Of a stretch of 19,469 nucleotides of DNA, positions 7,603 through 14,570 are shown one piece after another. The DNA comes from Deltaproteobacteria bacterium. Lineage in GTDB: Bacteria > Desulfobacterota_B > Binatia > UBA9968. The translations under genes and the position numbers were made by a program. The stretch covers positions 1 to 19,469 of the forward strand of contig VBKY01000148.1 of NCBI GenBank assembly GCA_005879255.1. The letters run 5' to 3'. The notes beneath the pieces are model-generated. The model did not search any database, was not told the DNA's origin, and saw nothing but the letters and a program-made list of their open reading frames with translations. Position 1 is the stretch's first letter; each line of letters starts with the position of its first letter.

Positions 7603-8571
7603 ATGGAACAGCTTCGTCTGACATTATCCTGCAACGAATACGACCGAACGCGCTTTTTGGTCGACGGAACCGTGAAGGCGGAAGGCGTCGATCTAACCGT
7701 CATCGCGTTGCCGTCCGAGGAGCGCCACAGACGGTTTTCTCGCGATCTCGAATTCGATGTGTGCGAGCTCCAGATGGGCGTGTTTCTCGGTTGGATGGCC
7801 CGCGGCGCGCCGTTCAGAGCGATCCCGGTATTTCCGCACCGGAAATTTTGCCATGGCAACGTGCTGCTCAATTCTGCAAGCGGCGTTCAAAAGCCCGAAG
7901 ATCTTGCCGGCAAAATTATCGGCATGCGCGCCCACTTCAATCCGGTATCGCTGTGGATGCGCGGCGTGTTGCAGGAGGATTACGGCGTACCGGCGCGCTC
8001 GCTTAGACTTCGCACCAATCAGCAGGAGCAGGTTCCCGGCTGGCAACCTCCGGAGTGGATGGAAATCGAGCGCTTACCGAAAGGACAAAAGATAGAAGAC
8101 GCATTGCCGCTTGGTGAAATCGACGCCTGCATGTTGCCGGAAATCACTCCGAAGCACACACGTCATATTCCCGGAGTGCGCCGCTTGTGGCCAAATTTTC
8201 GCGAAGTCGAAAAACAATATTACCTGCGCACGAAGATTTTTCCGATTCGCCACGTCGTGGTTGTGAAAAATTCCATACTGGAACGCCATCCGTGGGTAGC
8301 TGGAAGTCTCGTCGAAGCTTTTATTAAAGCCAAGGAGATCGGCATCAAGCATGTGAGCGATACGCGGCGATCCTTTCTCGCTTGGTACGGCGCCGAGTTG
8401 GAAGAAGAGAGAGAACTCTTTGGCGAAGACGCGTGGCCCTATAATATTAAAGACAACCGGCTCGTGTTGGAAACCATGGCGCGCTATGCGGAAATGGTAG
8501 GCGTGACGGAGAGGAAGCTTGAGATCAAAGAGATGTTCGCTGAGAGCGCGATGGTGGGCGAAGCGGTGTGA
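7603..8571 (+). CDS. 4,5-dihydroxyphthalate decarboxylase-like / periplasmic-binding-fold protein
   Basis: The 322-residue protein has no signal peptide. It starts LRLTLSCNEYDRTRFLVDGT and continues with VKAEGVDLTVIALPSEERHR, FDVCELQMGVFLGW, PEDLAGKIIGMRAHFNPVSL and WMRGVLQEDYGV. This is the layout of proteins annotated as 4,5-dihydroxyphthalate decarboxylase, which share the type-II periplasmic-binding-protein fold. In phthalate degradation that enzyme decarboxylates 4,5-dihydroxyphthalate to protocatechuate, but most homologs are uncharacterised and some may be binding proteins. The absence of a signal peptide favours a cytoplasmic enzyme or ligand sensor. It starts one base after the repaired stop of the LLM oxidoreductase, so the two form an operon. 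Confidence 0.7.
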   Translation: MEQLRLTLSCNEYDRTRFLVDGTVKAEGVDLTVIALPSEERHRRFSRDLEFDVCELQMGVFLGWMARGAPFRAIPVFPHRKFCHGNVLLNSASGVQKPEDLAGKIIGMRAHFNPVSLWMRGVLQEDYGVPARSLRLRTNQQEQVPGWQPPEWMEIERLPKGQKIEDALPLGEIDACMLPEITPKHTRHIPGVRRLWPNFREVEKQYYLRTKIFPIRHVVVVKNSILERHPWVAGSLVEAFIKAKEIGIKHVSDTRRSFLAWYGAELEEERELFGEDAWPYNIKDNRLVLETMARYAEMVGVTERKLEIKEMFAESAMVGEAV

Positions 8572-8641
8572 TAGTAAAATACAAAATTACAGACTTATTT
8601 CCTCTGCCGCACGGGACTGTCGTGGCGAAATCTCTTTGGCT

Positions 8642-8726
8642 GTCATCATCCCGAACGAAGTTAAGGATCTCGTCTTTCGGTGCCAACGGATCAGTCGAGA
8701 TTTCTTCGGCTGCGCCTCAGAATGAC
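8642..8726. repeat. Imperfect palindromic repeat GTCATC...GAATGAC, copy A
   Basis: The left arm reads GTCATCATCCCGAACGAAGT and the right arm ends CTTCGGCTGCGCCTCAGAATGAC-like; the right arm's reverse complement (GTCATTCTGAGGCGCAGCCG) is partly similar to the left. It resembles the widespread intergenic palindromes with GTCAT...ATGAC ends. Confidence 0.5.
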
Positions 8727-8764
8727 ATCCCATTAATGTCCTTTTCGGGGATGGTTAAAAGTTC

Positions 8765-8847
8765 GTCATGCCGGCGAACGCCGGCATCCAGGTTCGTTTT
8801 CAGTTCACGATCAAAACCGCCTGGATTCCGGCTTCCGCCGGAATGAC
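8765..8847. repeat. Palindromic repeat GTCATGCCGG...CCGGAATGAC, copy B
   Basis: The left arm GTCATGCCGGCGAACGCCGG plus CATCCAGG pairs with the right arm CCTGGATTCCGGC plus TTCCGCCGGAATGAC around a 35-base AT-richer centre. Each arm is itself a small hairpin (GCCGGCGAACGCCGGC on the left). This is a well-preserved member of the same style of repeat as 6549-6581 and the block at 10697-10751. Confidence 0.65.
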
Positions 8848-8906
8848 AGGAGCAAGAGTCGACTTCCAATCGACCAATTCAGAACCCGTCGGCCTGGCTA
8901 ACAACG

Positions 8907-9698
8907 CTACTTATTTTCCTCGGCGCCCGCGCGCGCCCACTCCGGGCGATAACGATCATCCGTGACGCCGGCGACGGTGTAGCCCCCGTCGACGTAGAGA
9001 ATCGTTCCGGTTACGTAACTGGCGCCGTCGGACGCTAAAAAGATGCAGGGCTCGACCATATCCTCGGCGGTTTCGGTCCTTCCCAGAGGCAGCCTGCGGA
9101 CTCGCTCGAGAACGCCGGGATTGTAAGGCTTGCGCGCGGTGTTGCCGCGCGCGACCGCGTTTACATTAATGCCATAAAATCCCAACGCATGCGCCGCGGC
9201 ACGGGTGAGGCCGTTGACCGCGCCTCGATCTGCTGTCCATGACGCCGCTTGACCGGGGCCGAGCACGCCGACGATGGAGCTCAGATTGATGATCTTTCCA
9301 TAGCGCTGTTTGACCATCTGCCGGGCGGTCGCTTGGCAGGTAAGAAAGTAGCTCTTCACGCCTCGGCTCAGCGAATCGTCAAAGTCTTCTTCTTTAAAAT
9401 TCAAGAACTCCTGATTGTGCGAAGCCATGGTGGTGTTGACCAGGATATCGATGCGTCCGAATGCGTCGACAACTTTTTCGGCCATCGCGTCGACTTCCGC
9501 GCGTTGACGCAGATCGATGGCGATCGCAACAGCGCGCCGGCCTTTTTGCCGTACTTTTTCCGCAGCAGCATCGGCGTCGCCCCGTTTGAAATCGACACAA
9601 GCCACGTCGCAGCCTTCGCCGGCAAATCCAGGGACGATGGCCGAACCAAATTCGCCGTTGCAGCCGGTGACGATGGCGATTTTTCCTTCGAGTTTCAT
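8907..9698 (-). CDS. SDR-family protein 1, catalytic Tyr/Lys replaced
   Basis: The 263-residue protein has the Rossmann layout of the short-chain dehydrogenase/reductase family: TGCNGEFG at residues 11-18, DILVNT at 84-89, KIINLSS at 135-141, and a C-terminal YVDGGYTVAGV. Against the classical consensus several key residues differ. The glycine motif TGxxxGxG has Glu16, NNAG is NTTM, and the YxxxK pair is Trp154/Arg158 (SWTADRGAV). Ser140/141 remains. Nucleotide codons at 9237-9239 (TGG) and 9225-9227 (CGA) confirm both changes. NAD(P) may still bind, but ordinary hydride-transfer catalysis is doubtful. It starts 4 bases after the binding-protein stop, with GAGG just before the ATG, and is last in the unit. 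It is paralogous to SDR 2, sharing the odd C-terminus VT-D-RP-WAR. Confidence 0.85.
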   Translation of the reverse strand: MKLEGKIAIVTGCNGEFGSAIVPGFAGEGCDVACVDFKRGDADAAAEKVRQKGRRAVAIAIDLRQRAEVDAMAEKVVDAFGRIDILVNTTMASHNQEFLNFKEEDFDDSLSRGVKSYFLTCQATARQMVKQRYGKIINLSSIVGVLGPGQAASWTADRGAVNGLTRAAAHALGFYGINVNAVARGNTARKPYNPGVLERVRRLPLGRTETAEDMVEPCIFLASDGASYVTGTILYVDGGYTVAGVTDDRYRPEWARAGAEENK

Positions 9699-9702
9699 GG
9701 CC

Positions 9703-10701
9703 TCATCTAACCGGCTGCCAGGCGGTCGCCTTTAACTGGGCGTAGTTTTTTCTCGTAACACTGTAATCAAATACGGTCGATATGTTAGGCGGAGTGGCAA
9801 CTTTGGTCAGCTCGGCGCGAGTCGCAACTTCGTCTCTAAGAACATCGTCAGGCAACGAGCCGTCTTCGGTCATGCTCGCTTTGGTTACTTCGTAGTCGAC
9901 CTTGATGGCTTCTAGAGGCGAAGGATCGCGCTTGCTGATGAGCGAAATAGTTTCGTCCCGGTAGCGCCGCGCGAACTCCCGGCCCTTGGCCAGCCCGCGC
10001 AAGAATCGTTCTACCAGTTGCCGGTTTTCGGCCAATAGCTTGTCCGATACGGCAACCCCGTTCCATACCAGTTGGATTTCTTTGCCGAGATCGGCCAGGA
10101 CAAAATGTTTTTGGTCTTTTAATAGGACCATATCCCGTGGCACCAGTGGGGCAGCGTCGATGGCACCGGTACGAAGCGCGGGAAAACGGACTTCATTTCT
10201 TCCGACAGCGATGAAAAGCACTGACGACGGATTGACGCGCATTTTTTTGAGATAGAGAATCGTCGATAGATGCCCAGTATCACCGAAACTATTAATCGCG
10301 ATTTTCTTGCCGACCAGCTCTTTTGCCGAAGTGATTTCCGGTTTTATCGAAACCAGAGTATAGCTCGGTCGCGAGAGATTTGTATAAGCGATTTTCACCG
10401 GGCCGCCGCGCACGGCGGCGCTGACCGCCGAGCTTGCCGAGCTGCTGAATTGAAACTGGCCCGACAACAAACCTGGAGTCGCCACCCCGCCCGGGGCACG
10501 AATCACTTCGATATTTAATCCCTCTTCGCGGAAGTAGCCTTTTTCCATGGCGCAAATATGATCCATGTAAGCGGCGCTGAGCGTCGCATAGGACACTCGT
10601 ATGTTCTCGGCTGCGGCGGCTGAGGATGCGATGGCGAGCAACAGAAAAAGGCAACAGTACGTTAGTTTGCGAAATCCGTCTGATATTAATTCAGAGGTCA
10701 T
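9703..10701 (-). CDS. NMT1/THI5-like solute-binding protein
   Basis: Starting at ATG 10701 gives 332 residues with a signal peptide (KLTYCCLFLLLAIASSAAAA, cleavage near AAA-ENIRV). The open frame to 10830 adds 43 residues translated from intergenic palindromes (GAGLKPAPTTG and following), so it is rejected. The mature part carries AYMDHICAMEKGYFREEGLN, RAPGGVATPGLLSGQFQFSS and the SAKELVGKKIAINSFG segment, which are NMT1/THI5-like binding-protein signatures. It would capture the pathway substrate or a related acid in the periplasm. It lies between the small 37-aa gene and SDR 1. No transporter permease or ATPase is in the window. Its start codon overlaps the end of a palindromic repeat, so its translation start may have been remodelled by the repeat. 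Confidence 0.85.
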   Translation of the reverse strand: MTSELISDGFRKLTYCCLFLLLAIASSAAAAENIRVSYATLSAAYMDHICAMEKGYFREEGLNIEVIRAPGGVATPGLLSGQFQFSSSASSAVSAAVRGGPVKIAYTNLSRPSYTLVSIKPEITSAKELVGKKIAINSFGDTGHLSTILYLKKMRVNPSSVLFIAVGRNEVRFPALRTGAIDAAPLVPRDMVLLKDQKHFVLADLGKEIQLVWNGVAVSDKLLAENRQLVERFLRGLAKGREFARRYRDETISLISKRDPSPLEAIKVDYEVTKASMTEDGSLPDDVLRDEVATRAELTKVATPPNISTVFDYSVTRKNYAQLKATAWQPVR

Positions 10702-10751
10702 TCCAGGCAACCCTGGATCGAAGTCCGGGGTCAGCGCGACCCGGAATCCAG
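10697..10751. repeat. Double-hairpin repeat upstream of the binding-protein gene
   Basis: GTCATTCCAGG...CCTGGA (arms 10702-10707 and 10712-10717) is followed by TCCGGGGTC...GACCCGGA (arms 10724-10732 and 10738-10745) and then ATCCAG. The GTCATTCC and GGAATCCAG ends match the other repeats of the window. Confidence 0.6.
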
Positions 10752-10784
10752 TCGTAGGGGCGGGTTTCAAACCCGCCCCTACGA
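10752..10784. repeat. Perfect 16-bp palindrome (REP-like)
   Basis: TCGTAGGGGCGGGTTT (10752-10767) and its exact reverse complement AAACCCGCCCCTACGA (10769-10784) flank a single C. It is directly attached to the double-hairpin repeat and would form a very stable hairpin in the minus-strand mRNA between the small gene and the binding-protein gene. The sequence style is that of widespread intergenic palindromes. Confidence 0.8.
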
Positions 10785-10845
10785 TATGACGGCAAGGGCA
10801 GTCGCAGAATTCTTTGAAGGATCGGGCCATCTAAAATCCAACCGA

Positions 10846-10959
10846 TTACGAGACCGGCAGTCCCGCTCGTTTGGCGCGCTCGATATATTCATCGGCGGTC
10901 TTTGGGCCGACGTTGCCGATGAACGACAGCGTGTTGATTTCCTTGAATTTGGTTCCCAT
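10846..10959 (-). CDS. Small 37-aa protein with strong ribosome binding site
   Basis: ATG at 10959 opens a 37-codon frame (MGTKFKEINTLSFIGNVGPK, ending RAGLPVS) closed by TAA. AAGGAGG, the ideal Shine-Dalgarno sequence, is placed 7 bases before the start, stronger than that of any neighbour. The gene begins 27 bases after the SDR 2 stop on the same strand and precedes the binding-protein gene. Composition is protein-like, with an amphipathic TADEYIERAKRAG segment. I do not recognise it; it could be a small subunit, a regulator, or the start of a gene truncated by repeat insertion at 10697-10784. Confidence 0.55.
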   Translation of the reverse strand: MGTKFKEINTLSFIGNVGPKTADEYIERAKRAGLPVS

Positions 10960-10966
10960 AACATCG

Positions 10967-10973
10967 CCTCCTT
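10967..10973 (-). promoter_or_regulatory. Consensus Shine-Dalgarno AAGGAGG
   Basis: On the minus strand AAGGAGG lies 7 bases from ATG 10959 and only 2 bases from the out-of-frame ATG at 10964. This spacing decides the start of the 37-aa gene. Confidence 0.7.
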
Positions 10974-10986
10974 AGAAACTCTGCGT

Positions 10987-11796
10987 TTACTTGCTATGAG
11001 GTGGAAACTCGAATTTGCCCCAAGTCCGGGCCCAGGCGGGGCGAAAGCTGTCCTCGGTGACGGCGGCATTCGAGTAGCCGGCGTCGACGTAGAGGCTCTC
11101 GCCGGCGACAAAATTCGAATCGTCCGTGGCCAAAAAAATCGCCGCGCCGACAAGGTCTTCAGGTTTGCCCAAGCGACCCATGGGAATGCGCCGCAGGCGC
11201 TCTCCCGCTTCCGCGGCAGTTCCAGAAAAATTGTCCATTGGCCCGCTGACGAGCGAGTTCACGTTAACGCCATAGTATCCCAGCGCCTGGGCGATGGCGC
11301 GAGTCATCGAATCGATGCTGGAGTAGGCCGCGCTGTTACCCGTCGACTCGCCCGAACCGATGCGTGCATCAGTGGTCGAAAGATTGATAATTTTGCCGGA
11401 GCGTTGCTCGGCCATCTGCCGTCCGACCGCTTGGCAAGTAAGAAAGTAGGCTTTTGACCCGCGATCGAGACACTTGTTGAATACTTCGTCGGTCAAAGTT
11501 AAGAAGTTGCTTTCGAGCGTGATCCCCGAACAGTTGAGTAGGACGTCGATGCGCCCGAACTCAGCGACGGCGCGCCTGACGATTTCCTCGACTTGAGATT
11601 TTTGGGTGACGTCGCACTGGAGCGGCAGAGCGCGCCGGCCGAGAGCTCTAACTTGAGCGGCGAGCTGTTCTGCTTGACTCGCGTCGTCATCGACCACGAC
11701 GAAATTTGCGCCTTCTCGGGCAAATCCCAAGGCGATGGCGGGAGCGCAAGGATTTTGCGCGCTGGTAATCAGCACGATTTTGTCTTGCAGTCGCAT
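10987..11796 (-). CDS. SDR-family protein 2, cofactor and catalytic motifs degenerate
   Basis: The 269-residue protein aligns along its length with SDR 1 and the SDR family: RIDVLLNCSG (82-91), YFLTCQAVGRQM, KIINLS (135-140), ALGYYGVNVNSLVSGPMDNF, LGKPEDLVGAAIFLATDDSN and YVDAGYSNAAVTEDS. The first strand reads ITSAQNPCAPAIAL, so the TGxxxGxG cofactor motif is absent (Ser12, Pro16, Pro19). YxxxK is also absent: by ungapped alignment the Tyr position is Asn154 and the Lys position is Tyr158, while the alternative reading YSSID has Asp in place of Lys. It may be a non-catalytic or altered-function partner of SDR 1. It is first in the minus-strand unit, divergent from the IclR gene, and lacks a clear Shine-Dalgarno sequence. 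Confidence 0.85.
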   Translation of the reverse strand: MRLQDKIVLITSAQNPCAPAIALGFAREGANFVVVDDDASQAEQLAAQVRALGRRALPLQCDVTQKSQVEEIVRRAVAEFGRIDVLLNCSGITLESNFLTLTDEVFNKCLDRGSKAYFLTCQAVGRQMAEQRSGKIINLSTTDARIGSGESTGNSAAYSSIDSMTRAIAQALGYYGVNVNSLVSGPMDNFSGTAAEAGERLRRIPMGRLGKPEDLVGAAIFLATDDSNFVAGESLYVDAGYSNAAVTEDSFRPAWARTWGKFEFPPHSK

Positions 11797-11834
11797 AAAT
11801 CAATTTTAACCGGATGGATGTACCAACAAGCAGT

Positions 11835-11863
11835 CTCTAACAAATAGCGAATCTCGGTGTCAA
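11835..11863 (-). promoter_or_regulatory. Candidate promoter of the SDR 2 / binding-protein unit
   Basis: On the minus strand TTGACA (11863-11858) is 17 bases from TTAGAG (11840-11835). The -35 is perfect and the -10 is weak, as in activator-dependent promoters. The -35 lies in one arm of the 10-bp inverted repeat. Confidence 0.45.
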
Positions 11864-11936
11864 TCCGCTCGCTGGCAAGATAGCTGCTGTATGTGGACAG
11901 TGTGTCAGCGTTCGATCGAAATCAATGATTGACACC
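11857..11936. promoter_or_regulatory. Candidate IclR operator region between divergent genes
   Basis: GGTGTCAATC (11857-11866) and its exact inverse GATTGACACC (11927-11936) are 60 bases apart and each covers a -35 element. The perfect palindrome TTCGATCGAA (11911-11920) lies between them. The arrangement suits coordinated control of both directions by the IclR-family regulator encoded alongside. Confidence 0.45.
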
Positions 11937-11957
11937 ATTAGTACCGTTCAGTAGTAT
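11929..11957 (+). promoter_or_regulatory. Candidate sigma-70 promoter of the iclR-led operon
   Basis: TTGACA (11929-11934), a 17-base spacer and TAGTAT (11952-11957). Transcription would start around 11964, only about 15 bases before the IclR ATG, giving a very short leader without a clear Shine-Dalgarno sequence. Confidence 0.55.
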
Positions 11958-11978
11958 TTCGAAACGCCGTCTTAGCAT

Positions 11979-12833
11979 ATGAGACAAGTAAAAAAGACTC
12001 TTCCAGTGGAGGCAACCGCGACGCATCAACGCAAGTCTAAAGCTCCCGCGGAGCGGTATCGGATTCACGTGATCGACCGGGCGGCACAGATTCTGGACAG
12101 TTTCGGATTTGATCATCAAGAGCTGAGTGTTAGCGAAATCGGCGCCAAGACCGGTTTACACCGAAGCACCGCTCACCGAATCTTGATGGCGCTTGAGTAC
12201 AATGATCTTATTAAACAGAATCCCGACACCGGTAAGTACCATTTGGGAATTAAACTCTTTAAACTCGGACACCAGGCTGTCTCGCAATTGAGCTTGCGGG
12301 AGATTTGCCGGCCGTTTTTGATGCGTATCATGAACGAGACCCAGGAAACCGTTCATCTCGCGGTATTGGATGACGATCAAGTGCTGTATTTAGATAAAGT
12401 CGAGGGTCCTCACGCGCTGCGCATGCCTTCCCGCGTCGGCCGACATATTCCAACGTATTGCACGTCGCTCGGCAAGGCGATGCTGTCGTGTTTGGACGAT
12501 CAAGAAGTTAAAAACATTTTCCGCAGTCGCGTTTTGCGGCCGTACACCGTCAACACCGTCAAGACCCTCGATCGGTTGCTGACCGAGCTGCGAGTCATCC
12601 GCAGGCGCGGATATTCCGTCGATAACGAAGAGATCGAGATCGGCCTGCGCTGCGTCGGCGCGCCGCTCAAAGATCACACGGGCGCCATGGTCGGCGCGAT
12701 TAGTACGGCTGCGCCATCCGCTCGTCTCGTCGCTCAAAAAATTCCCAGTGTCGGAAGGTTAGTCATGGCGGTCGCGGCGGAGATATCGGAACAATTGGGT
12801 TACGAGAAACCCACAAAGGCCAAAGCTCAATGA
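11979..12833 (+). CDS. IclR-family transcriptional regulator
   Basis: The 284-residue protein has a basic N-terminal tail, a winged helix-turn-helix (about residues 28-95; LSVSEIGAKTGLHRSTAHRI is the helix-turn-helix) and a C-terminal effector-binding domain with IclR hallmarks (TVHLAVLDDDQVLYLDKVEG, RMPSRVGRHIPTYCTSLGKA and GYSVDNEEIEIGLRCVGAPL). IclR proteins often control aromatic and short-acid catabolism and bind a pathway metabolite. It is divergent from the SDR/binding-protein unit and directly precedes the meta-cleavage genes, so it is the likely regulator of both. Its own promoter is in the same spacer, consistent with autoregulation. The extended tail of about 27 residues before the helix-turn-helix is unremarkable. 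Confidence 0.9.
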   Translation: MRQVKKTLPVEATATHQRKSKAPAERYRIHVIDRAAQILDSFGFDHQELSVSEIGAKTGLHRSTAHRILMALEYNDLIKQNPDTGKYHLGIKLFKLGHQAVSQLSLREICRPFLMRIMNETQETVHLAVLDDDQVLYLDKVEGPHALRMPSRVGRHIPTYCTSLGKAMLSCLDDQEVKNIFRSRVLRPYTVNTVKTLDRLLTELRVIRRRGYSVDNEEIEIGLRCVGAPLKDHTGAMVGAISTAAPSARLVAQKIPSVGRLVMAVAAEISEQLGYEKPTKAKAQ

Positions 12834-12849
12834 GATTGGAGTGCTGACC

Positions 12850-13641
12850 GTGGAAGGACTAACTCAAGAGCAGATTCGAAAGGAAGCGCAGGAACTTTAT
12901 CGGGCTGAAAAAGACAAGATCGTGCTCCGCCCGTTCACAGCGAAATATCCGAAGATCGCTCCGGAAGAGTCCTATCGAATTCAACTTGCGCTAATCGAAA
13001 TGAAAAAAGCCGACGGCGCCAAGGTCGTGGGGAAAAAAATCGGCCTGACCAGCAAGGCGATGCAGAAGATGCTCAACGTCGATCAGCCGGATTACGGTCA
13101 TATTTTGGACAACATGGTTTTGCCGGACGCGGCGGTTTTCCTAGCGGGCGAATTGATCCAACCGAAGATCGAACCGGAGATCGCGTTTATTCTCGACCGC
13201 GAACTGACCGGCCCGGGTGTTACTCCGACCCAGGTTCTGGCTGCGACCCGGTTTGTCCTTCCCGCCTTGGAGATCATCGATAGCCGAATCGAGGGTTGGA
13301 AAATCAAGCTCTGCGACACCATCGCCGACAACGCCTCATCGGCGCGCGTCGTACTAGGCAACTCGCCAAAGCGCGTCGAGGAGTTCGATCTCAAATTGAT
13401 CGGCATGGTTCTCGAAAAAAACGGCGACATCGTACAAACAGGTGCTGGTGGCGCCGTGTTGGGTCATCCGGCGGTTGCCGTCGCATGGCTCGCCAATGCG
13501 GTGGGACAATTCGGCGTCAGTCTTGGCGCGGGTGAAATCGTCATGCCGGGGGCTCTTTGTGCGGCCACCGATGTGAGCGCGGGCGATTTGCTGCAAGCTT
13601 CGTTCGACGGCCTCGGCACGGTTTCCGTTCGGTTCGCATAG
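12850..13641 (+). CDS. 2-hydroxypenta-2,4-dienoate hydratase-type enzyme (MhpD/DmpE family)
   Basis: The protein carries KVVGKKIGLTSKAMQKMLNV, DQPDYGHILDNMV, EPEIAFILDREL and ALEIIDSRIEGWKIKLCDTI, the signatures of the hydratase/oxalocrotonate-decarboxylase family. In the meta-cleavage pathway this step adds water to 2-hydroxypenta-2,4-dienoate to give 4-hydroxy-2-oxovalerate. The two following genes encode the aldolase and aldehyde dehydrogenase that use that product, which favours hydratase over decarboxylase. GTG at 12850 is preferred because GGAG lies 8 bases upstream; an in-frame GTG at 12841 overlaps that site. The IclR stop is 16 bases upstream. The length of 263 residues is normal. 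Confidence 0.85.
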   Translation: MEGLTQEQIRKEAQELYRAEKDKIVLRPFTAKYPKIAPEESYRIQLALIEMKKADGAKVVGKKIGLTSKAMQKMLNVDQPDYGHILDNMVLPDAAVFLAGELIQPKIEPEIAFILDRELTGPGVTPTQVLAATRFVLPALEIIDSRIEGWKIKLCDTIADNASSARVVLGNSPKRVEEFDLKLIGMVLEKNGDIVQTGAGGAVLGHPAVAVAWLANAVGQFGVSLGAGEIVMPGALCAATDVSAGDLLQASFDGLGTVSVRFA

Positions 13642-13650
13642 GGGGAGACA

Positions 13651-14553
13651 ATGGAACAAGTCCGCGCGGCGATCTTGGGCTCCGGCAATATCGGCACCGA
13701 TCTCATATACAAACTCAAACGGAGTCATCTCCTGCGCCCCGTGCTCATGGCCGGCATTATTGCTGATTCGGAGGGCTTGGCACGGGCGCGCCAAAAGGGC
13801 CTAGCAACGACCACCGAGGGCATCGACGGATTGCTCAAGCAAAAAGAGACCTTCGATATCGTCTTCGATGCGACCACGGCAGCCGCCCACAAAAAGCATG
13901 CGCCGCTTTTGCGCGACGCGAATAAAATCGCCATCGATTTAACCCCTGCGGCGGTGGGGCCTTACGTCATTCCGCTGGTAAATCTCGATGAACATGTCGG
14001 CGCGAGCAACGTTAACCTGGTGAGTTGCGGCGGTCAGGCCACCGTGCCGCTGGTGAGCGCACTCGACGAAGTGGCCCCGGTCGAATACGCCGAGATCGTC
14101 GCGACTATTGCGAGCAAAAGCGCCGGTCCAGGCACCAGGCAGAATATCGACGAGTTCACCGAAACTACCGCTCGAGGGTTGGAGAAGATTGGCCACGCGG
14201 CGCGCGGCAAGGCGATCATTGTCTTGAATCCGGCCGAGCCGCCGATCCTTATGCGCAATACGGTGTACGGTGTCCTGCCGGACGCCGACGCGGCCAAGAT
14301 CCTTCGCTCGATCGAATCCATGGTCGAGCGCATCCAGCAGTATGTGCCCGGCTATCGCCTGCGCGCAAAACCGTTGATTCAGGATTTGTCTAATGGCGAG
14401 CGAAAAAAGAAGGTAACTCTTTTCGTCGAAGTAGAGGGCGCTGGGGATTTCTTGCCGAAATATGCCGGCAATCTCGATATCATGACTTCAGCCGCGGTAA
14501 AGGTCGGCGAAGAGATCGGCCGGCACCTGCGCGCCGGCACTTGGACAAAGTAA
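13651..14553 (+). CDS. Acetaldehyde dehydrogenase, acylating (DmpF/MhpF/BphJ type)
   Basis: The 300-residue protein begins with a nucleotide-binding [15 protein letters not shown] motif (residues 8-22) and has the catalytic Cys126 in [13 protein letters not shown]. Further family segments are [32 protein letters not shown] and [15 protein letters not shown]. It oxidises acetaldehyde (or propanal) to the acyl-CoA with NAD+ and normally works in a complex with the following aldolase, which channels the aldehyde to it. GGGGGAGA stands 4 bases before the ATG. The spacing from the hydratase stop is 9 bases, so they are one operon. Confidence 0.93.
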   Translation: MEQVRAAILGSGNIGTDLIYKLKRSHLLRPVLMAGIIADSEGLARARQKGLATTTEGIDGLLKQKETFDIVFDATTAAAHKKHAPLLRDANKIAIDLTPAAVGPYVIPLVNLDEHVGASNVNLVSCGGQATVPLVSALDEVAPVEYAEIVATIASKSAGPGTRQNIDEFTETTARGLEKIGHAARGKAIIVLNPAEPPILMRNTVYGVLPDADAAKILRSIESMVERIQQYVPGYRLRAKPLIQDLSNGERKKKVTLFVEVEGAGDFLPKYAGNLDIMTSAAVKVGEEIGRHLRAGTWTK

Positions 14554-14570
14554 ACAGCGGAGATGATACA

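Larger units (their letters stand above)
8572..8906. other. Repeat-rich spacer between convergent genes
   Basis: About 335 bases lie between the convergent ends of the decarboxylase-like gene and SDR 1. Two palindromic repeats (8642-8726 and 8765-8847) take up half of it. Open frames on the plus strand here translate the repeats and are not credible genes. The hairpins could act as a bidirectional transcription end, although no classical hairpin plus T-run is seen. Confidence 0.5.

Noticed and set aside
8642..8847. CRISPR array
   Set aside because: Only two dissimilar palindromic elements, with no regular repeat-spacer pattern and no cas genes.
8519..8965. Plus-strand frames in the repeat-rich spacer
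   Set aside because: They read through the two palindromic repeats and resemble no protein family.
10702..10830. N-terminal extension of the binding-protein gene to 10830
   Set aside because: The added residues are translated from intergenic palindromes, and they would bury the signal peptide.
10786..11457. 223-aa plus-strand frame
   Set aside because: Antisense to SDR 2 and the 37-aa gene, with no family resemblance.
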